From Verrucomicrobiia bacterium (GTDB taxonomy: Bacteria; Verrucomicrobiota; Verrucomicrobiia; Limisphaerales; UBA11358), in NCBI GenBank assembly GCA_030038175.1, contig JASHPN010000197.1, positions 1 through 39,953 on the forward strand: a stretch of DNA of 39,953 nucleotides. The letters run 5' to 3'. Both the position numbers and the translations under genes were made by a program. This document shows positions 8,171 through 15,959 of this stretch, in pieces (the first letter of the stretch is position 1; each line of letters starts with the position of its first letter). The notes under the pieces were generated by a model. The model saw only the letters and a program-made list of their open reading frames with translations. It was not told the origin of the DNA and searched no databases.

Positions 8171-9802
8171 TCATGGAGCGGCCGCAGAATTTGTCCACCC
8201 ATCCGCAACAAACAGGTCCATATTTTCCGTGATATATCCGTGCGGCGACGAATACTTGAACGGTCGGAATTGCATGCTGTGATTGGCGATGGTCTGGAGC
8301 GTTTCCGAGGCCCAGACCATCGAGTACTGGTCTTCCGACCAGTGGGTTTCGTTCACCGGCGGAGGCGGCGGCATTGGCGCCACACCTGCCCTGGGGATTT
8401 GTATCCCGGCCATCGTTAGAAACCAAACGCGATGGCCGGATTGAAGGGTTTGAGATATTTTGTCCAGCACCGGCGCGATCGCGTTCGTATTTTCCATCCG
8501 GGCCAGGACCAAATCCACCCGATGAATGGAGTGATCCGATAATGGCGGCACCGTGTCCCAATCGGTGTGGCCCTTGAAATAGTGGTCAAAGGTGATGCCG
8601 TACATCCAGGGGAAGACGAGGATGTAATCGCCGGGCGCGGCATGGTCCGTCAATTCCTCCGCATAAATATTGACGTCGCTGAATTGGCGGCCCAGCAGGC
8701 TGGCGGTGGTAAGAGTGGAGAGCATTGCGGTGCCAACGACCAGCGCAAGGAAAGTGGCGCGCAGTAATCCGGTCAGGGCGGGCAGGGCGGCATCGAAACA
8801 AACAACGGCGCAGGCCAGGAACGGAAGCAAATACCAGCTTTGCATGGGCATTTGGGCCCGCCAAAAAAATACCGGAAAACCAACGACCGCCAAAATCAAG
8901 GTCACTGCCGCAAATAAACGGAAATCCTGCCCCGCGTCCGACTCACCGGCCCGGGAGCGCGCCCGGAACCGGCGCCAAAGGCCCGCGCTCGCGCACAGGA
9001 CGATGATCGCCCCCAACGCGGCCCACACATAAATATATCCGGACAACGGGTAGCCCAGGGTGTCTTCATAACTGCGAAAAAAGCGCCGCAATTCAACCCC
9101 GGTCCGAAAAATTTTCGCCGCCCCTCCGCTGGCAACAAATTGAGGGACATACGGCAGCAGCGAAGCCGCCGCCGCGGCGGCGACAATCAGAATTTGCACA
9201 GCGCCCCGGCCATCCGCGCGCCGCCAGCACACCGCCCATGCCCCGAAGCAAATGGCCGCCACCAGCACCGCGTTGTGGTAAAGGACCTGGACGCTCAAAA
9301 TGGCGAACAACGCCAGCCACGCTGCCCGCCGGGTCGAGGGCTTTTGCAGGAACAGAAATGCCGATGCCGTCAATGCGATCGCGAACAAGCTCCCCAGGCC
9401 GTAAGCGCGAAGCGAATCACCGAAAAAGATAAGTGTGCTGTTGAGACTCAACAAAACCAAACCAATTAGTGGTGGCGCGCCCCGGATTTTCCACGCGGAT
9501 ATCCAAAGCGCGGCCAAAGTGCCCAACCCGATCAGAAGCCCGATCAAACGCAGATAAAGATCGCTCCCGCCCAGACCCAGGGCGAGCCAGCAATGAACGA
9601 TCAAGGGCATTAAAATGGGAAAGGAATCTTTTTCCAGTTCGGCAAAGGAATGCCGTCCGGCTAAATTGACCAGATTCACTTCGTCGCGCCAAAGACCGCC
9701 GATGTGACGCCAATAATAAAAATGATGCACGCCGGCCGCCATGGTAATCAGGATGGCCGCAAGCCACTGGGGCCGGAGCCAAAACTTCATTTTCGAATCC
9801 AT
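8171..9802 (-). CDS. Multi-pass membrane glycosyltransferase, GT39/ArnT-like
   Basis: This 543-residue inner-membrane protein has about ten hydrophobic helices between residues 5 and 390. A large soluble C-terminal domain follows, presumably periplasmic. Near the N-terminus GGLWRDEVNLVNLAG carries the Asp-Glu of the first periplasmic loop that is typical of GT-C enzymes using polyprenyl-phosphate sugars (PMT/ArnT type). The start at 9802 (MDSKMKFW) places the first helix directly after it. The open frame continues 42 codons upstream without a convincing ribosome site. It would transfer a sugar to lipid A, protein or glycan, but the acceptor cannot be told. It is divergent from the Kdo transferase gene across 150 bases, which fits an envelope-glycan role. 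Confidence 0.7.
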   Translation of the reverse strand: MDSKMKFWLRPQWLAAILITMAAGVHHFYYWRHIGGLWRDEVNLVNLAGRHSFAELEKDSFPILMPLIVHCWLALGLGGSDLYLRLIGLLIGLGTLAALWISAWKIRGAPPLIGLVLLSLNSTLIFFGDSLRAYGLGSLFAIALTASAFLFLQKPSTRRAAWLALFAILSVQVLYHNAVLVAAICFGAWAVCWRRADGRGAVQILIVAAAAAASLLPYVPQFVASGGAAKIFRTGVELRRFFRSYEDTLGYPLSGYIYVWAALGAIIVLCASAGLWRRFRARSRAGESDAGQDFRLFAAVTLILAVVGFPVFFWRAQMPMQSWYLLPFLACAVVCFDAALPALTGLLRATFLALVVGTAMLSTLTTASLLGRQFSDVNIYAEELTDHAAPGDYILVFPWMYGITFDHYFKGHTDWDTVPPLSDHSIHRVDLVLARMENTNAIAPVLDKISQTLQSGHRVWFLTMAGIQIPRAGVAPMPPPPPVNETHWSEDQYSMVWASETLQTIANHSMQFRPFKYSSPHGYITENMDLFVADGWTNSAAAP

Positions 9803-9952
9803 GTGAGCCTGCTTATTCGCAGCCCGCGCTCGCTTCGTCAAGTCCCTTAATTTTTGTTGTTTGGCCGGTGTTCTTCGGCAGTTGAAATTGTGCGCCCGGT
9901 ATGAAATAATTGAGGTTGGCAATGCCATTTAAGAAATTCGAGAGCGGCGACC

Positions 9953-11323
9953 GTGCGTAGATTATATAACATTTTATTTACATTTTTTTTCGTTTTATCG
10001 TCCCCCTATTATTTTTGGCGCATGGCCAGGCGAGGAAACTGGGGGGCCGGTTTCTGGGAACGGTTTGGCCGCTACGATGCCAACCTGAAGCAGGCGCTGA
10101 CGAACCGGCACGTTCTTTGGCTTCATGCGGTGAGTGTGGGTGAGGCCAAGCTGTTGATGCGCCTGATCAAGGCCATCGAACCTCGCGCGCCCAACTTGAA
10201 ATTTGTCGTTTCAACCACCACCACGACCGGCATGGACGAACTTCGCGAGTTGCCGCCGTACATCAGTAAAATCTACTATCCCATTGACCGTTCCCGTTTT
10301 GTCGGACGCGCGCTGGCCACGGTGCATCCGGATGCCGTCGTCCTCTTTGAGACGGAAATTTGGCCCAATTTCATCTGGCGCGCTCAAAAAAACGGCATTC
10401 CGATGTTTCTCGCCAATGCCCGATTGTCAGAACGCTCGTACCGCGGCTATCGCCGGTTCGGCTTTCTATTTCGCCCTCTCTTTGCCTCGTTTGACGGTGT
10501 CGGCACGCAAAGCGAGGCCGACGCCGCCCGGTTGCGCGACGTCGGTTGCCGCCCGAACGCTATTCACGTGGTTGGCAATTTAAAATATGATGGGGCGGCG
10601 GGGATTGGACGGAGGACGCTGGATGTGCCCGGATTGTTGCAAAAAGTGGGAGTGGCCAAAGATGTTCCCATCCTGATTGGAGGCAGCACGCACGAGGGCG
10701 AGGAGATTCTTTTGGCGGAAATTGCGCAACGGTTGCGCACCCACTTCCCGGATTTGTTCCTGATTCTTGTGCCGCGCCATTTCGAGCGGAGCAATGACGT
10801 GGCTCGCAAACTGCGCGACCGCGGTGTGAAGCTGGCATTTCGCGCCGCCATCACGCCAACGACGCAATGTGCTCCGGGCGAAGTGGATTGCCTGTTGGTC
10901 AACACCACTGGCGAACTGTTGCAGTTTTATCAACATGCCACCGTGGCATTTGTCGGCAAAAGTTTGACGTCCGAGGGCGGGCAAAATCCGGTTGAACCCG
11001 GATCGCTTGGCAAGGCAATGGTTTTCGGCCCAAACATGCAGAATTTTTCTGAAATCGCACGCCAATTTGTTGAAAAAAATGGCGCGATCCAGGTGACTGA
11101 CGCGCAAATGCTCGAGAAAGTCCTTCACGAGCTGCTCCGGGAACCTCAGAAGCGCGCGGAACTGGGCGGCAATGCCCGCCTCGTCGTTTCGGAAAATCTT
11201 GGCGCGATCGACCGCACCGCGGATTTCATTCTCGAAAAGCTAAAGAGCCTGGAAATTTATGTGGTCCCGTTGCCCGTGGCTCAAAAGCCAGGGCCAATTA
11301 CCGAGCGCCAGCCGCAAGCCTGA
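9953..11323 (+). CDS. kdtA: 3-deoxy-D-manno-octulosonic acid (Kdo) transferase
   Basis: The 456-residue product matches KdtA/WaaA, the inner-membrane GT30 enzyme that adds Kdo from CMP-Kdo to the lipid A precursor. An N-terminal membrane anchor (LYNILFTFFFVLSSPYYFW) is followed by WLHAVSVGEAK, with the catalytic Glu of SVGE at residue 64. The middle has VVSTTTTTG and LFETEIWPNFIW. The C-terminal half carries GGSTHEGEE, LVPRHFER and GKSLTSEGGQNPVEP with GPNMQNF, the usual nucleotide-sugar side. The start codon is GTG. Its stop codon directly abuts that of the convergent glmM, leaving no intergenic base. A functional copy indicates a lipopolysaccharide-bearing outer membrane. Confidence 0.93.
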   Translation: MRRLYNILFTFFFVLSSPYYFWRMARRGNWGAGFWERFGRYDANLKQALTNRHVLWLHAVSVGEAKLLMRLIKAIEPRAPNLKFVVSTTTTTGMDELRELPPYISKIYYPIDRSRFVGRALATVHPDAVVLFETEIWPNFIWRAQKNGIPMFLANARLSERSYRGYRRFGFLFRPLFASFDGVGTQSEADAARLRDVGCRPNAIHVVGNLKYDGAAGIGRRTLDVPGLLQKVGVAKDVPILIGGSTHEGEEILLAEIAQRLRTHFPDLFLILVPRHFERSNDVARKLRDRGVKLAFRAAITPTTQCAPGEVDCLLVNTTGELLQFYQHATVAFVGKSLTSEGGQNPVEPGSLGKAMVFGPNMQNFSEIARQFVEKNGAIQVTDAQMLEKVLHELLREPQKRAELGGNARLVVSENLGAIDRTADFILEKLKSLEIYVVPLPVAQKPGPITERQPQA

Positions 11324-12700
11324 TCACGCTCCGATTTGCCTGACGATGGCGTCGCAGATTTTTTGCGACCAGCTTTTCAGGTGCGCTTCCTCGCGGCCTT
11401 CCAGCAGCAGGCGCGCTTTCGGTTCGGTGCCCGAATAACGCAACAACACGCGGCCTCCGGCCGATTGCAGTTCGGCTTCGGCCGCGGAAACCAGCGCCAA
11501 AACGCCGTCCATTTTTTCAAACGGAATTTTTTCCCGCACTTTCACATTCGTCACCAGTTGCGGAAACCGCGTCCAGCATTTCACCAGTTTCGACAGGGGC
11601 TGGCCGGTTTCCCGCATGATGCGGAGGATTTGCAGCGCCGCCACCAGCCCGTCCCCGGTCGAGCTGAAGTCGCGAAAGATCAAGTGGCCGCTTTGTTCGC
11701 CGCCGAAATTGAGGCCGTGTTTGAGCAATTCATCTATTACGTTTTTGTCTCCGACCGCGGTGCGCCGGATCTTTCCCCCGGCCTTCTTTATGGCCGTCTC
11801 CAGGCCGGCGTTGCTCATGACCGTCGTTACCAGGGTTTTCTCAGCCAGACTGCCGCGCGCCAGCATGTCGGTGGCGGCAATGGCCATAATATCATCGCCA
11901 TCGGCCAGTTTGCCGTTTTCGTCGCAGAGCAGGACCCGGTCGGCGTCTCCGTCGTGCGCGATCCCAAGCTGCGCTTTGTGCGCAACGACTCGGGTGCAAA
12001 GGTTCTCCGGGAACATCGAGCCGCAATCCTCGTTGATATTCTTCCCGTCCGGGTGGTTGCCAAACATGATGACTTCCGCTCCCAGTTCGCGCAACACACA
12101 GGGGGAGGACTTGTAGGCCGCTCCGTTCCCGCAATCCACGACCACGCGCAGATTTTCAAGCGTTAAATGTTTCGGGAAACTCGCCTTGGCAAATTCGATG
12201 TAACGGCCCAGGGCATCGTCAATGCGCACCGCCTTGCCAATCTCGCCGGCCGTCGGGCGCACTTTTTCGATCTCCCCGCTAAATACGAGCTTTTCAATCT
12301 GGGCTTCGATTTGATCATCGAGCTTGTAGCCGTCTGCGCGGAAAAACTTGATGCCGTTGTCGGCATACGGATTGTGCGAGGCGGTGATCACAATGCCGGC
12401 ATCCGCGCGCAGGCTGCGGGTGATGTAGGCCACTCCCGGTGTCGGCAACGGGCCGATGAACAGCACGTCCACGCCCATGGAAAGAATGCCCGAAGAAATT
12501 GCGTTTTCCAGCATGTAGCCCGAAACGCGGGTGTCTTTGCCGATCACAATCTTATGTTTCCCCCGGTCGCGCGCCTGTTTATTCAGATTCTTGAAGACAT
12601 GAGCCGCGGCGCGGCCAAGTTTCAGCGCGGTCTCGGCTGTCACCGGTTCCACATTCGCCGTTCCGCGAACGCCGTCGGTTCCAAATATTTTATTTTTCAT
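11324..12700 (-). CDS. glmM: Phosphoglucosamine mutase
   Basis: The 458-residue enzyme converts glucosamine-6-phosphate to glucosamine-1-phosphate for UDP-GlcNAc, hence peptidoglycan and lipid A. It starts with the family phrase KIFGTDGVRGTANVEP. The phosphoserine loop is ITASHNPYADNGIKFF (Ser108), the Mg2+ site is DGDADR at 250-255, the sugar-binding loop is GGEQSGHLI, and the phosphate-binding loop is LLRYSGTEPKARLL near the C-terminus. All key residues are intact and the length is normal. Its ATG overlaps the stop of the upstream cdaR-like gene by four bases (ATGA), which implies translational coupling in a folP-cdaA-cdaR-glmM operon. Confidence 0.96.
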   Translation of the reverse strand: MKNKIFGTDGVRGTANVEPVTAETALKLGRAAAHVFKNLNKQARDRGKHKIVIGKDTRVSGYMLENAISSGILSMGVDVLFIGPLPTPGVAYITRSLRADAGIVITASHNPYADNGIKFFRADGYKLDDQIEAQIEKLVFSGEIEKVRPTAGEIGKAVRIDDALGRYIEFAKASFPKHLTLENLRVVVDCGNGAAYKSSPCVLRELGAEVIMFGNHPDGKNINEDCGSMFPENLCTRVVAHKAQLGIAHDGDADRVLLCDENGKLADGDDIMAIAATDMLARGSLAEKTLVTTVMSNAGLETAIKKAGGKIRRTAVGDKNVIDELLKHGLNFGGEQSGHLIFRDFSSTGDGLVAALQILRIMRETGQPLSKLVKCWTRFPQLVTNVKVREKIPFEKMDGVLALVSAAEAELQSAGGRVLLRYSGTEPKARLLLEGREEAHLKSWSQKICDAIVRQIGA

Positions 12701-13098
12701 GGTTGTTGGGGCAACGTCACCGTGACGCGGGGCGGATCTACGTGGACCACGGTCGCGCCCGGTGGCAGCGCAATTTCAATGTCGCACTCCAAATTTTGGG
12801 CTGAATTGAATCCGGTCAAATTGACAAAGGCGTGAATTTGGCTCGAATTTAAATCGGACATCAGCGCCGGGGGGCCGCTGATCACGGCGCTCACGACTCG
12901 AGGAACCAGTTGCGCGTTGCCCACGTCGGCGCCGGCCGAAACGGCCAGCACCGGCACGTTTTCATAGGTGTTTTCCGTGAAACCGGGGGTGCGCGCCGCA
13001 GGCGCTTCGGATTCCCGGTGAACCGTCAGCCAGATGCCAATGGCCATCAAAACCGAGAACGCCTTCCAATGAAAATCTTTTGTGAACCAATTGCGCAT
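12697..13098 (-). CDS. cdaR: YbbR-domain protein, CdaR-like
   Basis: This 133-residue protein has an N-terminal membrane anchor (residues about 13-27, AFSVLMAIGIWLTV) and a single YbbR-like beta domain. The domain contains YENVPVLAVSAG, VVSAVISGPPALMSDLNSSQIHAFVNLTGF and a final VDPPRVTVTLPQQ strand. In Firmicutes CdaR has three or four YbbR domains and modulates the diadenylate cyclase CdaA. Here there is only one, but the position between cdaA and glmM is the canonical one. It lies six bases after cdaA and overlaps glmM by four. The name rests mainly on this context, and effects on cyclase activity are inferred. Confidence 0.8.
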   Translation of the reverse strand: MRNWFTKDFHWKAFSVLMAIGIWLTVHRESEAPAARTPGFTENTYENVPVLAVSAGADVGNAQLVPRVVSAVISGPPALMSDLNSSQIHAFVNLTGFNSAQNLECDIEIALPPGATVVHVDPPRVTVTLPQQP

Positions 13099-13104
13099 GA
13101 AGAA

Positions 13105-13974
13105 TTATTTTGTGGGGCGCGGCTCCTGTTTGGCAACCATCGTCGGAGCCGATTTGGCGCGTTCGCCAAACCGCCGGCGAATCCAATCGAATGGCCGTCG
13201 CGTCTTTGCCGGTTGCAGCAGCACGGAGGTCAAAAAGGACCGCAATTCTTCCGCCGTGACGCCGCGCACCAGTTGTCCCTTATAGGCGTGCGAAATCATT
13301 CCGTTTTCCTCGGACACTACGACAATGACCGCGTCCGTTTCCTCGCTCAGCCCAATGGCCGCCCGATGGCGTGTGCCCAGGGATTTGTTGAGGCCGGGGC
13401 GTTGCGTGAGCGGGAAAATGCACGCCGCATACGCAATCCGGTCGCCTTTGATGATGACCCCGCCGTCGTGAATGGCGTTATTGGGAAAGAAGATGGTTTC
13501 CAGCATTTCAGGCGTCGCTTCGCAATCCACCACCACGCCCGATTCCACGGCGTCCTTGAGGTGGATTTGTTGTTCAATGGCGATCAGCGCGCCGATGCGC
13601 ACCTCCGAAAGGCGTTCCGCGGTTTGGACAATGACTTCTATGTTTTCCCGCTGCTCATGGATGCTGGCAAAAAGCGGCAGATTGCCCAACTCCGCCAGCA
13701 ACCGGCGCAGTTCCGGCTGAAAAATGATCAGGACTGCAAATGCAAAAACAGTATAGGCCGCGCCCAGCAGCCAGCGCAACACGGTGAGATCGAGCAGTTC
13801 AGCGGCCCCGAACAGCGCCAGCATCACCACCACAAATCCGATCACCACCGGCCAGCCCCGTGTGCCGCGCAGGAAACGCGTAATATAATAGATGACGACC
13901 GCGAGGATAAAAATCTCCAGCGCGGGCCGCCAGCCATTCTGAATGTAAGTCCAATAGTGCAACTTCATGCTCAA
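13105..13974 (-). CDS. cdaA: Membrane diadenylate cyclase (c-di-AMP synthase)
   Basis: This 289-residue protein has three N-terminal transmembrane helices (about residues 19-34, 42-60 and 66-85), followed by a DAC domain. The domain runs from the coupling helix IIFQPELRRLLAELG to SEENGMISHAYKG. The catalytic region reads NNAIHDGGVIIKGDRI (Asp170-Gly171-Gly172), with the nucleotide-binding LGTRHRAAIGLSE at 200-211. It makes c-di-AMP from two ATP. The usual DGA motif is DGG here, while the metal-binding Asp and the RHR triad are kept, so activity is likely but should be tested. It follows folP by 24 bases and precedes cdaR by six. The last 35 residues are a basic tail (RRRFGERAK) of unclear role. 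Confidence 0.92.
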   Translation of the reverse strand: MSMKLHYWTYIQNGWRPALEIFILAVVIYYITRFLRGTRGWPVVIGFVVVMLALFGAAELLDLTVLRWLLGAAYTVFAFAVLIIFQPELRRLLAELGNLPLFASIHEQRENIEVIVQTAERLSEVRIGALIAIEQQIHLKDAVESGVVVDCEATPEMLETIFFPNNAIHDGGVIIKGDRIAYAACIFPLTQRPGLNKSLGTRHRAAIGLSEETDAVIVVVSEENGMISHAYKGQLVRGVTAEELRSFLTSVLLQPAKTRRPFDWIRRRFGERAKSAPTMVAKQEPRPTK

Positions 13975-13998
13975 GTTTCCTGCATCGCCCCCCGGACG

Positions 13999-14853
13999 TT
14001 ATCGTCTCTTTTGCGCCAAAATCGCTTCGGCCATGCGGACGGCCTGGACGGTTTCGCTCACATCGTGCGCCCGAATAATGCATGCGCCCGATTCAATGCC
14101 CAAAATCGCGCAGGCGAGCGACGCTGGCAAGCGTTCATTCACTTTTGTGCCAAATAATTTTGCGATGAACGATTTTCTGGAAACGCCTAAAAGCAACGGT
14201 CGGCGCAAGCGGGCAAAGCGTCCCAAACAGGCAAGCAGCCGCAAGTTCTGTTCCAAACTCTTGCCAAAGCCGATTCCCGGGTCCAAAACCACCTGTTCTG
14301 CCGCCACACCGGCGCGGTCCAGTGACCTTAACCGTTCTGATAAAAAGCGGCCCATTTGCAAGACAATATCGCCCTTTGGGTTCGCCCTGGCGTGCAGGCC
14401 GGGTGGCGAGTGCATCACCACATAACCCGCCCGAAATTCCGACACAATATCCCACATGTCACCGTTGGGGCGGCTTGCCGCCACGTCATTGACAATGCTC
14501 GCGCCCGCTTCAAGCGCCGCGCGCGCCACGGCGGGCTTCATCGTATCAATGGAAATGGCCGCCAATGAAACTTTCCCCTTTTTTAAGGCTGCCGCAAGCC
14601 TTTTGATGACGGGGATGACCCGGCGACATTCTTCTTCTTCGTCCACCGGCCGGGCGCCCGGCCGGGTGGATTCGCCGCCGATGTCCAGGATTTCCGCCCC
14701 GTCTGCGGCCATCTCAAGCGCATGGGCAACGGCGGCGTCCGGAGCCAGAAACTGGCCGCCGTCGGAAAAAGAATCGGGCGTCACGTTGACGATGCCCATA
14801 ATGAGCGCCGGCCGCGGGAACCGGAATTGGAACTGTCGCGCGCGAAAAATCAT
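13999..14853 (-). CDS. folP: Dihydropteroate synthase
   Basis: The 284-residue enzyme condenses p-aminobenzoate with the pterin diphosphate in folate synthesis. Visible landmarks are IMGIVNVTPDSFSDGG, the pterin-binding DIGGESTRPGA, ISIDTMKPAVARAAL, INDV-type SIVNDVAA, VLDPGIGFGK and the C-terminal IIRAHDVSETVQA. I start it at the ATG at 14853. The frame can be extended to a TTG at 14904, but that would run through the probable terminator of the preceding gene, and 284 residues is the normal family length. It is the first gene of a compact series with cdaA, cdaR and glmM. In some bacteria folP sits next to glmM, and here the c-di-AMP pair lies between them. Confidence 0.93.
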   Translation of the reverse strand: MIFRARQFQFRFPRPALIMGIVNVTPDSFSDGGQFLAPDAAVAHALEMAADGAEILDIGGESTRPGARPVDEEEECRRVIPVIKRLAAALKKGKVSLAAISIDTMKPAVARAALEAGASIVNDVAASRPNGDMWDIVSEFRAGYVVMHSPPGLHARANPKGDIVLQMGRFLSERLRSLDRAGVAAEQVVLDPGIGFGKSLEQNLRLLACLGRFARLRRPLLLGVSRKSFIAKLFGTKVNERLPASLACAILGIESGACIIRAHDVSETVQAVRMAEAILAQKRR

Positions 14854-14880
14854 CAGCGCCAGTTTAAGCGATTTTGCAAA

Positions 14881-14906
14881 AAGTGAAAACCTTGTCTGAG
14901 GCAAGG
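14881..14906 (-). terminator. Probable intrinsic terminator after the UDP-glucuronate decarboxylase gene
   Basis: Read on the minus strand, CCTTG-CCTCAGA-CAAGG makes a five-pair stem (six with a G-T pair). It is directly followed by TTTTCACTTTTT. It begins three bases past the stop at 14909 and lies before the folP ATG, so it would separate the two transcription units. Confidence 0.5.
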
Positions 14907-14908
14907 CT

Positions 14909-15853
14909 TCAGATTTTTTTGGAGAAATAGGCGATTGTTTCCCTCAGTCCGTCCGCCAATGAAACCTTTGGCGACCAACCCAGAAGTTCCCTGGCCTTGG
15001 TGATGTCCGGCCGCCGTTGCTTCGGATCGTCCTGGGGCAGCGGTTTGAATGCGATTTTGCTTTTCGATTTGGTGACTCGAATGATTTCCTCCGCGAACTG
15101 GAGCATGGTCATCTCAGTCGGGTTGCCAATGTTGACCGGCAAATCGTAGCCGCTCATCATCAGGCGGTAAATGCCCTCGATCAAATCCGACACGTAACAA
15201 AAGCTTCGGGTCTGCCTGCCTTTGCCGAAAACGGTCACCGGTTTATTTTTCAGGGCCTGGCTCACAAAGGCCGGAACCACCCGGCCGTCGTTCAGCCGCA
15301 TTCGGGGCCCGTACGTGTTGAAGATGCGGACGATGCGGGTTTGGACTTTGTGCTCACGATGGTAGCCCATCGTCATGGCCTCGGCAAAACGTTTGGCTTC
15401 GTCATAACAGCCGCGCGGCCCGATCGTATTGACGTTGCCCCAGTATTCTTCCGGTTGCGGATGCACATTGGGGTCCCCGTAAATCTCCGACGTGGAGGCC
15501 AGGAGAAAGCGGGCGTGTTTGTATTTCGCCAGGCCCAATGCCTTGTGCGTGCCCAATGAGCCTACCTTGAGGGTTTGAATCGGGAAGTTAAGGTAGTCGA
15601 ACGGACTGGCCGGTGACGCAAAATGCCAGACATAGTTCACTGGCTCGGTCAGAAAGATAAATTCCGTGACGTCCTGCTGGATAAACTTGAAATTGGGGTT
15701 GCCGCCCAGGTGCGCGATGTTGTCCACGCTGCCGGTGATGAAATTATCAATGCCGATGACCTTATGTCCTCGCGCCACCAGCAGGTCCGCCAGGTGAGAT
15801 CCCAAAAATCCGGCGGCGCCGGTGACAACGGATGTAGGCTGTTTTTTGCTCAT
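14909..15853 (-). CDS. UDP-glucuronate decarboxylase-like SDR (UDP-xylose synthase)
   Basis: This 314-residue extended short-chain dehydrogenase has the NAD-binding GAAGFLGSH at residues 12-20 and the catalytic YDEAK (Tyr150, Lys154). STSEIYGDP upstream supplies the Ser/Thr. Phrases typical of the UXS group are [46 protein letters not shown] and [16 protein letters not shown]. The reaction is UDP-glucuronate to UDP-xylose plus CO2 with internal NAD+ recycling, supplying a nucleotide sugar for surface polysaccharide. That fits the polyprenyl glycosylphosphotransferase gene 106 bases upstream. A related dTDP-glucose-dehydratase role is less likely given the [10 protein letters not shown] segment. 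It starts at an ATG with no competing start nearby. Confidence 0.88.
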   Translation of the reverse strand: MSKKQPTSVVTGAAGFLGSHLADLLVARGHKVIGIDNFITGSVDNIAHLGGNPNFKFIQQDVTEFIFLTEPVNYVWHFASPASPFDYLNFPIQTLKVGSLGTHKALGLAKYKHARFLLASTSEIYGDPNVHPQPEEYWGNVNTIGPRGCYDEAKRFAEAMTMGYHREHKVQTRIVRIFNTYGPRMRLNDGRVVPAFVSQALKNKPVTVFGKGRQTRSFCYVSDLIEGIYRLMMSGYDLPVNIGNPTEMTMLQFAEEIIRVTKSKSKIAFKPLPQDDPKQRRPDITKARELLGWSPKVSLADGLRETIAYFSKKI

Positions 15854-15910
15854 CGTTTTTCCAAGTATGATTCAACCCTGATCGTAAACCCCAAGAATAA
15901 CAAAATGTCC

Positions 15911-15939
15911 CGGCGGTTCAATCATTAACCGGCGGTTAA
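15911..15939. promoter_or_regulatory. Direct and inverted CGGCGGTT elements in front of the SDR gene
   Basis: CGGCGGTT occurs at 15911-15918 and again at 15930-15937. The second copy is part of the odd palindrome TTAACCG-G-CGGTTAA (15925-15939). It lies about 60-85 bases upstream of the SDR start and 20 bases after the glycosylphosphotransferase stop. It could be an operator or a weak transcript-end hairpin. There is no T-tract. Confidence 0.3.
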
Positions 15940-15959
15940 AGCAGTTTCGCAGTTTCCCT

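Noticed and set aside
12910-14157. 415-codon open frame on the plus strand
   Set aside because: It is antisense to cdaR and cdaA, whose protein motifs are clear. Composition is His/Gln/Arg-rich and unlike a folded protein.
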